Positions 1 to 6,060 of a stretch of 7,401 nucleotides of DNA are shown in pieces. Positions within the stretch are counted from its first letter, which is position 1. Each line of letters begins with the position of its first letter. Source of the DNA: Solirubrobacterales bacterium (GTDB lineage Bacteria; Actinomycetota; Thermoleophilia; Solirubrobacterales; Solirubrobacteraceae). The position numbers and the translations under genes were made by a program. The notes under the pieces are model-generated. The model searched no databases and had not been told where the DNA came from. It worked only from the letters and a program-made list of their open reading frames with translations. The DNA lies in contig PMKB01000309.1 in assembly GCA_003157595.1 (NCBI GenBank), positions 1 through 7,401 of the forward strand. Direction: 5' to 3'.

Positions 1-352
1 GCCTGCTCAGCAGCTGGTTCTAAATCCGCTCCATGGCATGTCGCGGCTCAAAGGTGTCAAGGCCGGTTGAAATCTAGGTCAGTTGCGGTGGTGAGGCCTC
101 GCCGGGTTCCGTGGCGGTATATCTGTCCAGCACGGGGCCAATCGATGGGGCGCGACCTTGCCATGGCCGATAGCCGTGGGTTGGGCTCAAGTTTCGCGTG
201 GCGCTGCCGATACGTTCGACGTGCCCAGCTCGGTGCCGCAGCCTGACGTCGCAGGACCCGACCGGTCGCCCAGCCACGTAGGCAATGCGCGGCTACAATC
301 GCCTGCCACTGGAGCTGCGCTGTTCGAGCCGCCCGCGACCATCGCCGATGGT

Positions 353-454
353 CAGACCCTCGCCGATCGCGATCAGGGCATCGCTTGTGTCGATCAGGCG
401 CCGACTGATTGCCACCAGACCGCCGACAGCGATCGTGCTTCCAGTGACCGCGAC
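353..454 (+). repeat. Degenerate 21-bp repeats encoding Q-x-x-x-D-x-D heptads
   Basis: Five consecutive units in the GGDEF-family gene begin with Gln or a substitute and end in an acidic D-x-D-like pair: QTLADRD, QGIACVD, QAPTDCH, QTADSD (one residue short) and RASSDRD. The first two start at bases 353 and 374. The units have diverged strongly at DNA level, so this is an old repeat that is no longer being homogenised. The D-x-D spacing could bind a cation, but no function is demonstrated by the sequence. Confidence 0.6.
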
Positions 455-787
455 CTCGCGCGGGACGGCGATCATGCGGCCCATGACTTTACGCGGGACG
501 TTCGCGAACGGCGTGGACAGCAACGCGAGCAGGCAGCTGAGATCCGCGTTGCCGCAGCGGCTTATCGGGACGCGGTTGCGAACGCCCGGGATCTGGCCGC
601 GATGGCACGCGACCACTCTGCAGCGCTGCGTGATCACGAACTGTCGGCGCGCGACGCTGTGTGGGCAAGTAACGGCCACCCGGTGAGCGGCGCGGAGGTC
701 CTGATACGCGCAGGAGAGTACCGACGGCTTGCTGCAGCTGACCGCCTGGCGGCTCTTGAGGGTCGAGTCCGGGCTGCCGCAGAACGC

Positions 788-850
788 GAGCAAGCGGCGC
801 GCGAGCGTGAGCAGGCGGCTCGGGACCGAGTGCAGGCCAAGATGGACCGT
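788..850 (+). repeat. Three imperfect 21-bp tandem repeats encoding coiled-coil heptads
   Basis: The units at 788-808, 809-829 and 830-850 encode EQAARER, EQAARDR and VQAKMDR. The first two are close copies and the third has drifted. They lie in the predicted helix just before the GGDEF-like segment, where heptads would set the length of a helical linker. Confidence 0.7.
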
Positions 851-1337
851 GACGCGCTGCTGCAGCAGCTGACGTTCGTGGAGACCGAGCAGCTGACCGG
901 GACTCGCACAGCAGGCTTCGCAGATCTTGAACGCGAGATCGACCGTGCCTGCAGAATGTCGGGCGTGATCGTCACGGCGTATGAAGACGTCGTCTGCCTC
1001 GAGCCGGTCGACAAAATCTATGGTGACGCTGCCGGCGACGACTTGCCACAAGATGCGGCACCCGCGATTCGCGATCACCTGCGGTCCTACGACTTGGTCG
1101 TTCGCGTGGTGGCGATGGAGCACCCCGGATTTGGGAGCAGGGGCCATCAGATGGATGACGCGTGACGGACGCCTGGTAAAGGCGACTACCGACCGGGGAG
1201 CGCTGCTGGACGGTCACGTCGGCCGAGTCTCAAGCCGAGCGAACCGGCGCTGTAGAGGTGGATCGCGTCAAGGCTTCGCAACACTGGCGGCTGCAGGCCA
1301 CGCAAGCCTATTTGCGCATACCTCGGCGGGCCGCAAA

Positions 1338-1377
1338 GGCGCCCACACGCAGGCAATAACGGGCTTCCGTGGGCGCC
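1338..1377 (-). terminator. Terminator-like inverted repeat downstream of the methyltransferase gene
   Basis: GGCGCCCAC at 1338-1346 pairs perfectly with GTGGGCGCC at 1369-1377, giving a 9-bp GC-rich stem. On the minus strand it starts 34 bases beyond the methyltransferase stop codon and is followed by TTT, as expected of a weak intrinsic terminator. The 22-base loop is long for a terminator and the T run is short, so efficiency is uncertain. There is no T run on the plus-strand side. Confidence 0.45.
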
Positions 1378-1411
1378 GCGAGATCGCGCGTGCCACCGGC
1401 GTGATCGTCGC

Positions 1412-2281
1412 TCAGCGTCCGAGCGCGAGTGAGATTGCGGCGATGTGCTCGGGCGTCGAACCGCAGCAGCCGCCGACGATGCGGGCGCCTTGGATGACGT
1501 AGTCGCGCACATGCTCGGCAAGCATCGCGGGGGTGACCTCGTAGACGACGGAGCCGCCGATGACCTTCGGCACGCCGGCGTTTGGCTTGATCCACAGGGG
1601 CGCCTGTGAATCGGCCAGGAACTCCGTCACCAGCGCATCGGTGTCCTGCAGCGAGCGGCCGCAGTTCGCGCCGAGCGCGGCGAGGCCGAGAGTCCTGGTC
1701 GCCGCCACGACGTCGGTTGGGGTGAGTCCCATCATCGTGCGCCTTCCCTGGTCGAAGCTGAACGACGCGACCAGTGGAAGGTCGCTCACGCCACGGACGC
1801 CCTCGATCGCCCAGAGCGCCTCGTCGAGGGCGAAGAAGGTCTCGAGCACGAGAAGGTCGACACCGCCGTCGGCGAGCGCCTGCGCCTGCTCGGCGTACGC
1901 GTCGACGCAGACTTCGCGCGTGAGCGGGCCAAGCGGCTCGACGAGCTGGCCCGTCGGCCCCATCGAGCCACCGACGAGATGCTCGTCGCCGGCTGCCTCG
2001 CGAGCGATCTCGGCTGCGCGACGGCTCACCTCTCTCGCACGACCCGCCAGAGGCCCCCTCGCAAGCCGCGGCGCAGTCGCGCCGAAGGAGCACGTCAGCA
2101 CCAGATCGGAGCCGGCGTCGAGAAAGCGGCGATGCAGCTCGCTCACGCGGTCCGGGGCGTCGATCACCCACTGCTCGGGAGCAACACCGGGCGCCATGTT
2201 CATGTTCTGATAATTCGTGCCCGTGGCGCCATCCGCGAGCAGGACGCCACGCTCGGCCAGCAGAGCGGCAAATGACGGCAC
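1412..2281 (-). CDS. Homocysteine S-methyltransferase family protein, single zinc-dependent barrel domain
   Basis: The 289-residue product matches the N-terminal domain type of MetH, BHMT and MmuM, a TIM barrel that activates a thiol (classically homocysteine) on zinc and methylates it. Visible motifs are DGATGT (17-22), TCSFGA (63-68), GGSMGPTG (104-111), ETFF (147-150), GANCG (204-208), KPNAG (232-236) and GGCCGSTPEH (270-279). Cys207, Cys272 and Cys273 correspond to the three zinc ligands of the family. About 290 residues is normal for stand-alone members. There is no cobalamin-binding or methyltetrahydrofolate domain, so the methyl donor is unknown: S-methylmethionine, a betaine or a separate corrinoid protein are all possible. 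The start is GTG (2279-2281), with only a poor, abutting AGGGG upstream; a TAGGCT hexamer ends seven bases before the GTG. It runs in the same direction as moeA, 212 bases downstream of it, so it may have its own promoter. The family is secure; the exact substrate is not. Confidence 0.9.
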   Translation of the reverse strand: MPSFAALLAERGVLLADGATGTNYQNMNMAPGVAPEQWVIDAPDRVSELHRRFLDAGSDLVLTCSFGATAPRLARGPLAGRAREVSRRAAEIAREAAGDEHLVGGSMGPTGQLVEPLGPLTREVCVDAYAEQAQALADGGVDLLVLETFFALDEALWAIEGVRGVSDLPLVASFSFDQGRRTMMGLTPTDVVAATRTLGLAALGANCGRSLQDTDALVTEFLADSQAPLWIKPNAGVPKVIGGSVVYEVTPAMLAEHVRDYVIQGARIVGGCCGSTPEHIAAISLALGR

Positions 2282-2493
2282 CCCTGCAGCCTATGCGGAT
2301 ACGCCACGGGGGTGCGGCGGTCCTCAGGCCGCTTCGGCCCGTTCATTCTGTCGCCAATCCCGAGGCCAGCTACCGCAGACTCGCCGGCCTGTCCCCGAGC
2401 GCGGCGTTCGCCGGCAGCGAGCAGCGGCGCTACGGCGTGATGGAGCAGCACGACGACCAGGGGATGGACGAGGGCCTGGCCTCCCTCTGCAGG

Positions 2494-3690
2494 TCAAAGA
2501 AGCTCGATCTCCGCGCGCGCACCGGCCTCCAGCGCCCCGTCGCCCGCCGGGATCAGCGCAAACGCCTCGGCCACGAGCATCGAGGTCAGCCCGTGCGAGC
2601 CCTGCGGCCCGCTCGTGCGGGCCCACCAGCCGTTGTCGCGCAGCTCGAGCGTGCAGCGCAGCATCTGAGCCCGGCGCGGCTCCTGCTCGACGGCTTCGGC
2701 GAGCAGCGCGTGGGCCCGGCGCGCGTGCGGCTGCTCCCCGGCGAGGGCGATGAGGGCCGGGCGCGCGAACAGCAGAAACGTGACGAGCGAGGAGACCGGG
2801 TTGCCGGGCAGTCCGAAGACGAGCGTGCGCCCACGGGTGCCGAACAGCGTCGGACGCCCCGGCTTGAGCGCAACGCCGGCGAAGTGCGTCGTTACGCCGA
2901 GATCCGCGAGGGCGGCCTGCACGGCATCGTGCGCGCCGACCGAAATCCCGCCGCAGATGACGGCAACGTCCGCCTCGAGGGCGTGAGCGAGCGTCTCGCG
3001 TAGGGACTGCGGGTCGTCGCGCACATGGTCGTTCGAGCGGGTCACAGCGCCGGCGCGCTCGATCAGAGCGGGCAGCACGATCGCGCCCGAGTTGTGAACC
3101 ATGCCGTAGCGCAGCGACTCGCCGACCGCGACCAGCTCATCGCCGGTCGTAACAATCGCGACGCGAGGCCGGCGGCGCGCGCTCACGGTCGCATAGCCGA
3201 GCTCCGCGAGTACGCCGAGCTCCGCCGGCCCGAGCCTGACCCCCGGCTTGAGCACGAGCGCGCCAGCGCGCACACCCTCGCCGGCACGGCGGATGTTCGC
3301 GCCCGACGCGACGGCCGCGGCCAGCTCGACTGCATCGCCGTCGCCGTGCGTGTCCTCGACGCGGATCACCGCGTCGGCGCCAGCCGGGATAGCCGCGCCG
3401 GTCGAGATCGCGCACGCCTGCCCGTGCGCGATCTCGCGCCCGGCGGGCGCCCCTGCGCGCGACTCACCGACAACGTGAAGGCGCCGGCCGATGCCACTGT
3501 CGGCGGCGCGCAGCGCGTAGCCGTCCATCGCCGAGTTGTCGAATCCCGGAACGTCGAACGCAGCCTTGACCGGCTGCGCGAGCACGCGGCCAAGCGCCCG
3601 CCCGAGCGCCACCGGCTCGGCCGCGAGCGGCGCTATCTGCTTGAGAACGAGCGCCCTCGCGTGTTCCAGCGCAATCAGCTTGTCCGCCAC
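2494..3690 (-). CDS. moeA: Molybdopterin molybdenumtransferase MoeA
   Basis: MoeA inserts molybdate into adenylylated molybdopterin in the cytoplasm to form active molybdenum cofactor. The 398-residue length is typical. Conserved segments appear in order: PGFDNSAMDGYA (48-59), STGAAIPAGADAVIRVEDT (96-114), RRAGEGV (134-140), TTGDEL (181-186), GGISVG followed by D255 (247-255), KPGRPTLFG (276-284), GLPGNPVSS (293-301) and a domain IV segment GSHGLTSM (364-371). The usual NSN after the TTGDEL block reads NSG (200-202), a mild change. All domains are present, so it should be functional. The start is GTG (3688-3690), which gives the expected N-terminus, with no good Shine-Dalgarno sequence. The gene is divergent from the formate dehydrogenase operon across 47 bases. 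This fits supply of cofactor to that enzyme, although MoeA serves all molybdoenzymes in the cell. Confidence 0.97.
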   Translation of the reverse strand: MADKLIALEHARALVLKQIAPLAAEPVALGRALGRVLAQPVKAAFDVPGFDNSAMDGYALRAADSGIGRRLHVVGESRAGAPAGREIAHGQACAISTGAAIPAGADAVIRVEDTHGDGDAVELAAAVASGANIRRAGEGVRAGALVLKPGVRLGPAELGVLAELGYATVSARRRPRVAIVTTGDELVAVGESLRYGMVHNSGAIVLPALIERAGAVTRSNDHVRDDPQSLRETLAHALEADVAVICGGISVGAHDAVQAALADLGVTTHFAGVALKPGRPTLFGTRGRTLVFGLPGNPVSSLVTFLLFARPALIALAGEQPHARRAHALLAEAVEQEPRRAQMLRCTLELRDNGWWARTSGPQGSHGLTSMLVAEAFALIPAGDGALEAGARAEIELL

Positions 3691-3699
3691 GGCAGAAAG

Positions 3700-3711
3700 G
3701 ACTCTAGAGTC
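3700..3711. promoter_or_regulatory. 12-bp perfect palindrome in the moeA/formate dehydrogenase divergent region
   Basis: GACTCTAGAGTC is a perfect palindrome in the 47-base gap between two divergent start codons. It contains TAGAGT on both strands, a TANNNT-type -10 hexamer. On the minus strand that hexamer (3701-3706) ends ten bases before the moeA GTG, which suits a leaderless or nearly leaderless transcript. The symmetry could instead be an operator for a dimeric regulator controlling both directions. Neither role is proven by sequence. Confidence 0.4.
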
Positions 3712-3723
3712 GCGGCCCCCTGC

Positions 3724-3729
3724 GATACT
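3724..3729 (+). promoter_or_regulatory. Possible -10 element of the formate dehydrogenase operon
   Basis: GATACT matches four of six positions of TATAAT and ends eight bases before the GTG at 3738, a spacing compatible with a leaderless transcript. No convincing -35 element is seen at 16-18 bases upstream. An AGG at 3730-3732 is the only Shine-Dalgarno-like sequence. Confidence 0.25.
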
Positions 3730-3737
3730 AGGCGCAA

Positions 3738-5390
3738 GTGTCGCGCAACCTTGTGGAGCTGGTTCGCCGAACCCACGCGCGCGGCGCCCCGACCGCGCTC
3801 GAGGTGCTCAAGCGGGCGCTCGAGGACCACGGCGAGATAACGGACGACGACCGCCGGGAGGCGGCCCGCCTGTCGGGCCTGCCGGAGGCGGCCGTCTACG
3901 GCGTGTCGACCTTCTACGACGATCTGCGCTTCCCACGCGGTGCGCGACACGTGCGCGTCTGTACCGGCACCGCCTGCTTCGCCGCGACCGGCGACGCTCA
4001 TGTGCGCGAGTTGCGCGACGGCTTCGGGCTGGAGCTCGGCGAGCGGACCGAGGATCGCTCGCGCTCGCTCAGCGAGACCGTCTGCCTCGGCTTCTGCCAC
4101 TCGTCACCGGCGGTCCGCGACGGCGATGTGATCGACGCGGGCGAGGGGGTCGTCGAGCGCGTGCTGGCGGGAGCCGCGCAGGCGGCGCCCGAGCCCGAGT
4201 GGCGCAGCATGCTCGAGCGGCCCGTGCTGACCGAGCCCAGCGACTGGTCGGGCCTGCGCGCGGCGCTCGCCTCGCGCTCGCCCGAGAGCCTGCTCGAGGA
4301 GGTGCAGGCGGCGCGAGTGCGCGGCCGGGGCGGCGCCGGGTTCCCGGCGGGCGAGAAGTGGAGCTTCGCGCGCGCCGCGCCGGGCGAGCAGAAGTTCATC
4401 GTCGCCAACGGCGACGAAGGCGACCCCGGCTCCTACATCGACAAGTACCTCATGGAGCGCAACCCTGCGCTCGTGCTCGAGGGGATGACGCTGGCCGGCT
4501 ACGCCGTCGGCGCCGACCACGGCTTCGTGCTGACGCGCTCGGAGTACCCGCTGTCGAAGCCGGCGCTCGAGGCGGCCGCCGATCGGGCCCGCACGCAGGG
4601 CCTGCTCGGGGAGGACGTCGCCGGCAGCGGCTTCGCATTCGACGTGACGATCCTCGAAGGTACAGGCTCCTACGTCGTCGGCGAGGAGACCGCCCTGATC
4701 GCCTGCATCGAGGGGTTGCGCGGAACGGTCTCGGCGCGGCCGCCGTACCCGGCGGCCCGCGGCCTCTACGGGATGCCCACGGTCGTCCACAACGTCGAGA
4801 CGCTCGCGAACATCCCCTTTATCGCGCGCGCCGGCGCCGCGGCGTACGGCCAGCTCAGCCCTGGTGCGACGAGCGGCAGCAAGCTGGTCTGCTTCAACGA
4901 GCGCTTCGCGCGGCCCGGCGTCTACGAGGTCAGCTTCGGCGGGACGGTGCGGGAGCTCTGCGACGAGGTCGCCGGCGGAATCGCCGGCGGCGGACAGCTG
5001 AAGGCACTCCAGATCGGCGGCCCGCTCGGCGGGGTGCTGCCGGCGTCGCTGCTCGACACGAGGTTCGACTTCTCGGAGCTCGCGGCCGTCGGCTGCATGG
5101 TCGGCCACGGCGGGATCGTCGGCTTCGACGAGCAGACCGACATGCGCGAGCTGACACTGCACCTGCTGCACTTCGGCGCCAGCGAGTCGTGCGGCAAGTG
5201 CTTCCCCTGCCGGATCGGCCTGCGCCGCGCGCACGAGATGTTCGCGGATGGCCGCGCGGTCGAGCGGGCGCGCCTCGAGCAGCTGCTCGAGGCGCTCGAG
5301 GTCGCCTCGCTGTGCGCGCACGGCAGCGGCATGCCGGCGCCGATCCGCAGCCTGCTCGCGCACTTCCCCGACGAGCTTGGGCTCGCCTGA
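3738..5390 (+). CDS. NAD-linked formate dehydrogenase diaphorase subunit, NuoE-NuoF (FdsG-FdsB) fusion
   Basis: This cytoplasmic subunit should receive electrons from the molybdenum subunit and reduce NAD+ at FMN. Residues 1-145 are a NuoE/FdsG-type thioredoxin-like domain with [2Fe-2S] ligands Cys75, Cys80, Cys116 and Cys120 (C-x4-C and C-x3-C). Residues 160-550 are NuoF/FdsB-like: RGRGGAGFPAG (195-205) and GDEGDPGS (225-232) form the FMN/NADH site, EGTGSYVVGEETAL (307-320) follows, and ESCGKCFPCR (483-492) with Cys526 supplies the [4Fe-4S] ligands Cys485, Cys488, Cys491 and Cys526. Both halves are complete. The 550 residues equal a NuoE plus a NuoF without extra domains. The GTG at 3738 fits the expected N-terminus. 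The stop codon shares one base with the next ATG (TGATG), so the genes are translationally coupled. Complex I itself is unlikely, because the two following genes are a short iron-sulfur protein and a molybdenum subunit. An NAD-linked use with another partner remains possible. Confidence 0.92.
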   Translation: MSRNLVELVRRTHARGAPTALEVLKRALEDHGEITDDDRREAARLSGLPEAAVYGVSTFYDDLRFPRGARHVRVCTGTACFAATGDAHVRELRDGFGLELGERTEDRSRSLSETVCLGFCHSSPAVRDGDVIDAGEGVVERVLAGAAQAAPEPEWRSMLERPVLTEPSDWSGLRAALASRSPESLLEEVQAARVRGRGGAGFPAGEKWSFARAAPGEQKFIVANGDEGDPGSYIDKYLMERNPALVLEGMTLAGYAVGADHGFVLTRSEYPLSKPALEAAADRARTQGLLGEDVAGSGFAFDVTILEGTGSYVVGEETALIACIEGLRGTVSARPPYPAARGLYGMPTVVHNVETLANIPFIARAGAAAYGQLSPGATSGSKLVCFNERFARPGVYEVSFGGTVRELCDEVAGGIAGGGQLKALQIGGPLGGVLPASLLDTRFDFSELAAVGCMVGHGGIVGFDEQTDMRELTLHLLHFGASESCGKCFPCRIGLRRAHEMFADGRAVERARLEQLLEALEVASLCAHGSGMPAPIRSLLAHFPDELGLA

Positions 5391-6010
5391 TGCGGGTCGC
5401 GGTCGACGGCACGTCGATTGAGCTCGCGGACGGGACGACGGTCCTGCAGGCGCTGCGCGCCGCCGGCGCCGACGTGCCGACGCTCTGCTTCGATGAGCGC
5501 CAGGAGCCGTTCGGGGCCTGCCGCGTCTGCCTGGTCGGCGTCGCGGGAGCGCCCGGCCCGCTGCCCGCCTGCACGACGCCGTGCCGCGAGGGGATGGCGA
5601 TTGACACCCACGACGAGACCTCGCGCCGCGTCGCGACCGCGATCGTCGAGCTCGTACTGTCCGAGCTGCCGGTCGCGCCGGCGCCGCACACCGAGCTCGC
5701 CCGGGTCGCCGCCTCGCTCGGAGTCTCCGAGCCGCGCTGGCGCGGCATGACTCACGCGGTCGATCACGATCAGCGACACCCCTATCTCGCCTTCCAGCGC
5801 GAGCTCTGCATCTCCTGCGGGCGCTGCGTGCGGGCCTGCGACGAGACGCAGGGAGCGTTTGCGCTGACCGCGACCGGCCGGGGCTTCGATGCGAACGTGA
5901 CGGCGGGACTCGACGCCGGCTTCCGGGACTCGAGTTGCGTGTCGTGCGGAGCCTGTGCTGACACCTGCCCGACCGACGCGATCACCGAGAACACGCTGCT
6001 CGAGCTGTGA
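5390..6010 (+). CDS. Iron-sulfur electron-transfer subunit, NuoG/FdsA N-terminal type (2Fe-2S plus two 4Fe-4S)
   Basis: The 206-residue protein corresponds to the N-terminal electron-wire part that is normally fused to the catalytic domain in FdsA-type formate dehydrogenases. It starts with a plant-type [2Fe-2S] fold with ligands Cys33, Cys44, Cys47 and Cys61. It ends with a two-cluster ferredoxin domain: Cys140, 143, 146 and 150, then Cys183, 186, 189 and 193, each C-x2-C-x2-C-x3-C. The His-Cys3 [4Fe-4S] motif (H-x3-C-x2-C-x5-C) expected between these domains is missing: there is no cysteine from 66 to 139, although several histidines occur at 100 and 122-130. The ATG at 5390 overlaps the preceding stop by one base. 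The open frame continues upstream through the diaphorase gene, but that part is antisense or out-of-frame shadow with no family match. It should bridge the molybdenum subunit and the NuoEF fusion. Confidence 0.9.
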   Translation: MRVAVDGTSIELADGTTVLQALRAAGADVPTLCFDERQEPFGACRVCLVGVAGAPGPLPACTTPCREGMAIDTHDETSRRVATAIVELVLSELPVAPAPHTELARVAASLGVSEPRWRGMTHAVDHDQRHPYLAFQRELCISCGRCVRACDETQGAFALTATGRGFDANVTAGLDAGFRDSSCVSCGACADTCPTDAITENTLLEL

Positions 6011-6020
6011 GTGGCAGGGC

Positions 6021-6049
6021 CAGACAGCACGGGAATGCTGCGCTAACAT
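6021..6049 (+). promoter_or_regulatory. Possible internal promoter before the catalytic subunit
   Basis: CAGACA (6021-6026) and TAACAT (6044-6049) each match four of six consensus positions (TTGACA, TATAAT) and are separated by exactly 17 bases. Transcription would begin close to the ATG at 6061, giving a nearly leaderless mRNA. The site lies in the short gap after the iron-sulfur subunit, so it would allow extra expression of the catalytic subunit. Confidence 0.35.
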
Positions 6050-6060
6050 CGGCGGGGCCG

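Larger units (their letters stand above)
158..1165 (+). pseudogene. Decayed GGDEF-domain protein with heptad-repeat N-terminus and coiled coil, frameshifted and truncated
   Basis: The frame encodes 335 residues with no signal peptide or membrane segment. Residues 66-99 are degenerate heptads of the type Q-x-x-x-D-x-D. Residues 112-240 are rich in Ala, Arg, Glu and Asp and should form a long helix or coiled coil. From residue 245 (LTGTR) to 317 it resembles the first half of a GGDEF (diguanylate cyclase) domain, including AGDDL and HLRSYDLVVRV. Usual substrate and metal positions are altered: the consensus N-D-x-x-G-H reads D-K-I-Y-G-D (285-290). GGT GGC GAT (Gly-Gly-Asp) occurs at 1108-1116 but one frame off, as if one base were lost. 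Even in that frame translation stops at 1156-1158, and the second half of the domain is absent. No cyclase activity is expected. The TTG at 158 is the earliest start after an in-frame stop at 92-94; GTG codons at 176, 221 and 233 are equally possible. Third-position GC looks more relaxed than in the neighbouring genes. The family assignment rests on remembered relatives. A residual role for the coiled coil cannot be excluded. Confidence 0.72.

Noticed and set aside
8..35. tRNA-like fragment (CTCAGCAGCTGG, then TTCTAAATCC)
   Set aside because: The pieces resemble D-arm and anticodon-loop text, but no acceptor stem or T-arm can be folded, and the anticodon stem has a mismatch.
1..243. Open plus-strand frame from the left edge, and a short leftward frame at 74-277
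   Set aside because: Neither gives a recognisable motif, they overlap the GGDEF-family frame or each other, and open frames of this length are expected by chance in GC-rich DNA.
293..1147. Long leftward open frame antisense to the GGDEF-family gene
   Set aside because: The plus-strand frame has clear repeat, coiled-coil and GGDEF features; the antisense product has none.
2282..2493. Possible riboswitch or small gene in the 212-base gap between moeA and the methyltransferase gene
   Set aside because: I looked for cobalamin, SAM and molybdenum-cofactor aptamer consensus pieces on the minus strand and saw none. A leftward open frame (2200-2451) overlaps the methyltransferase and shows no family match. 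A 5-bp hairpin at 2327-2339 is too weak to call.
4104..5363. Long antisense open frames across the diaphorase and iron-sulfur genes, including one at 4922-6049
   Set aside because: They mirror codon bias of the real genes on the other strand, have low-complexity composition and show no conserved motif.
3536..5389. Upstream extension of the iron-sulfur subunit's open frame through the diaphorase gene
   Set aside because: The translated part before 5390 is arginine- and alanine-rich shadow sequence without motifs, whereas the frame used by the diaphorase holds all cluster and FMN motifs.
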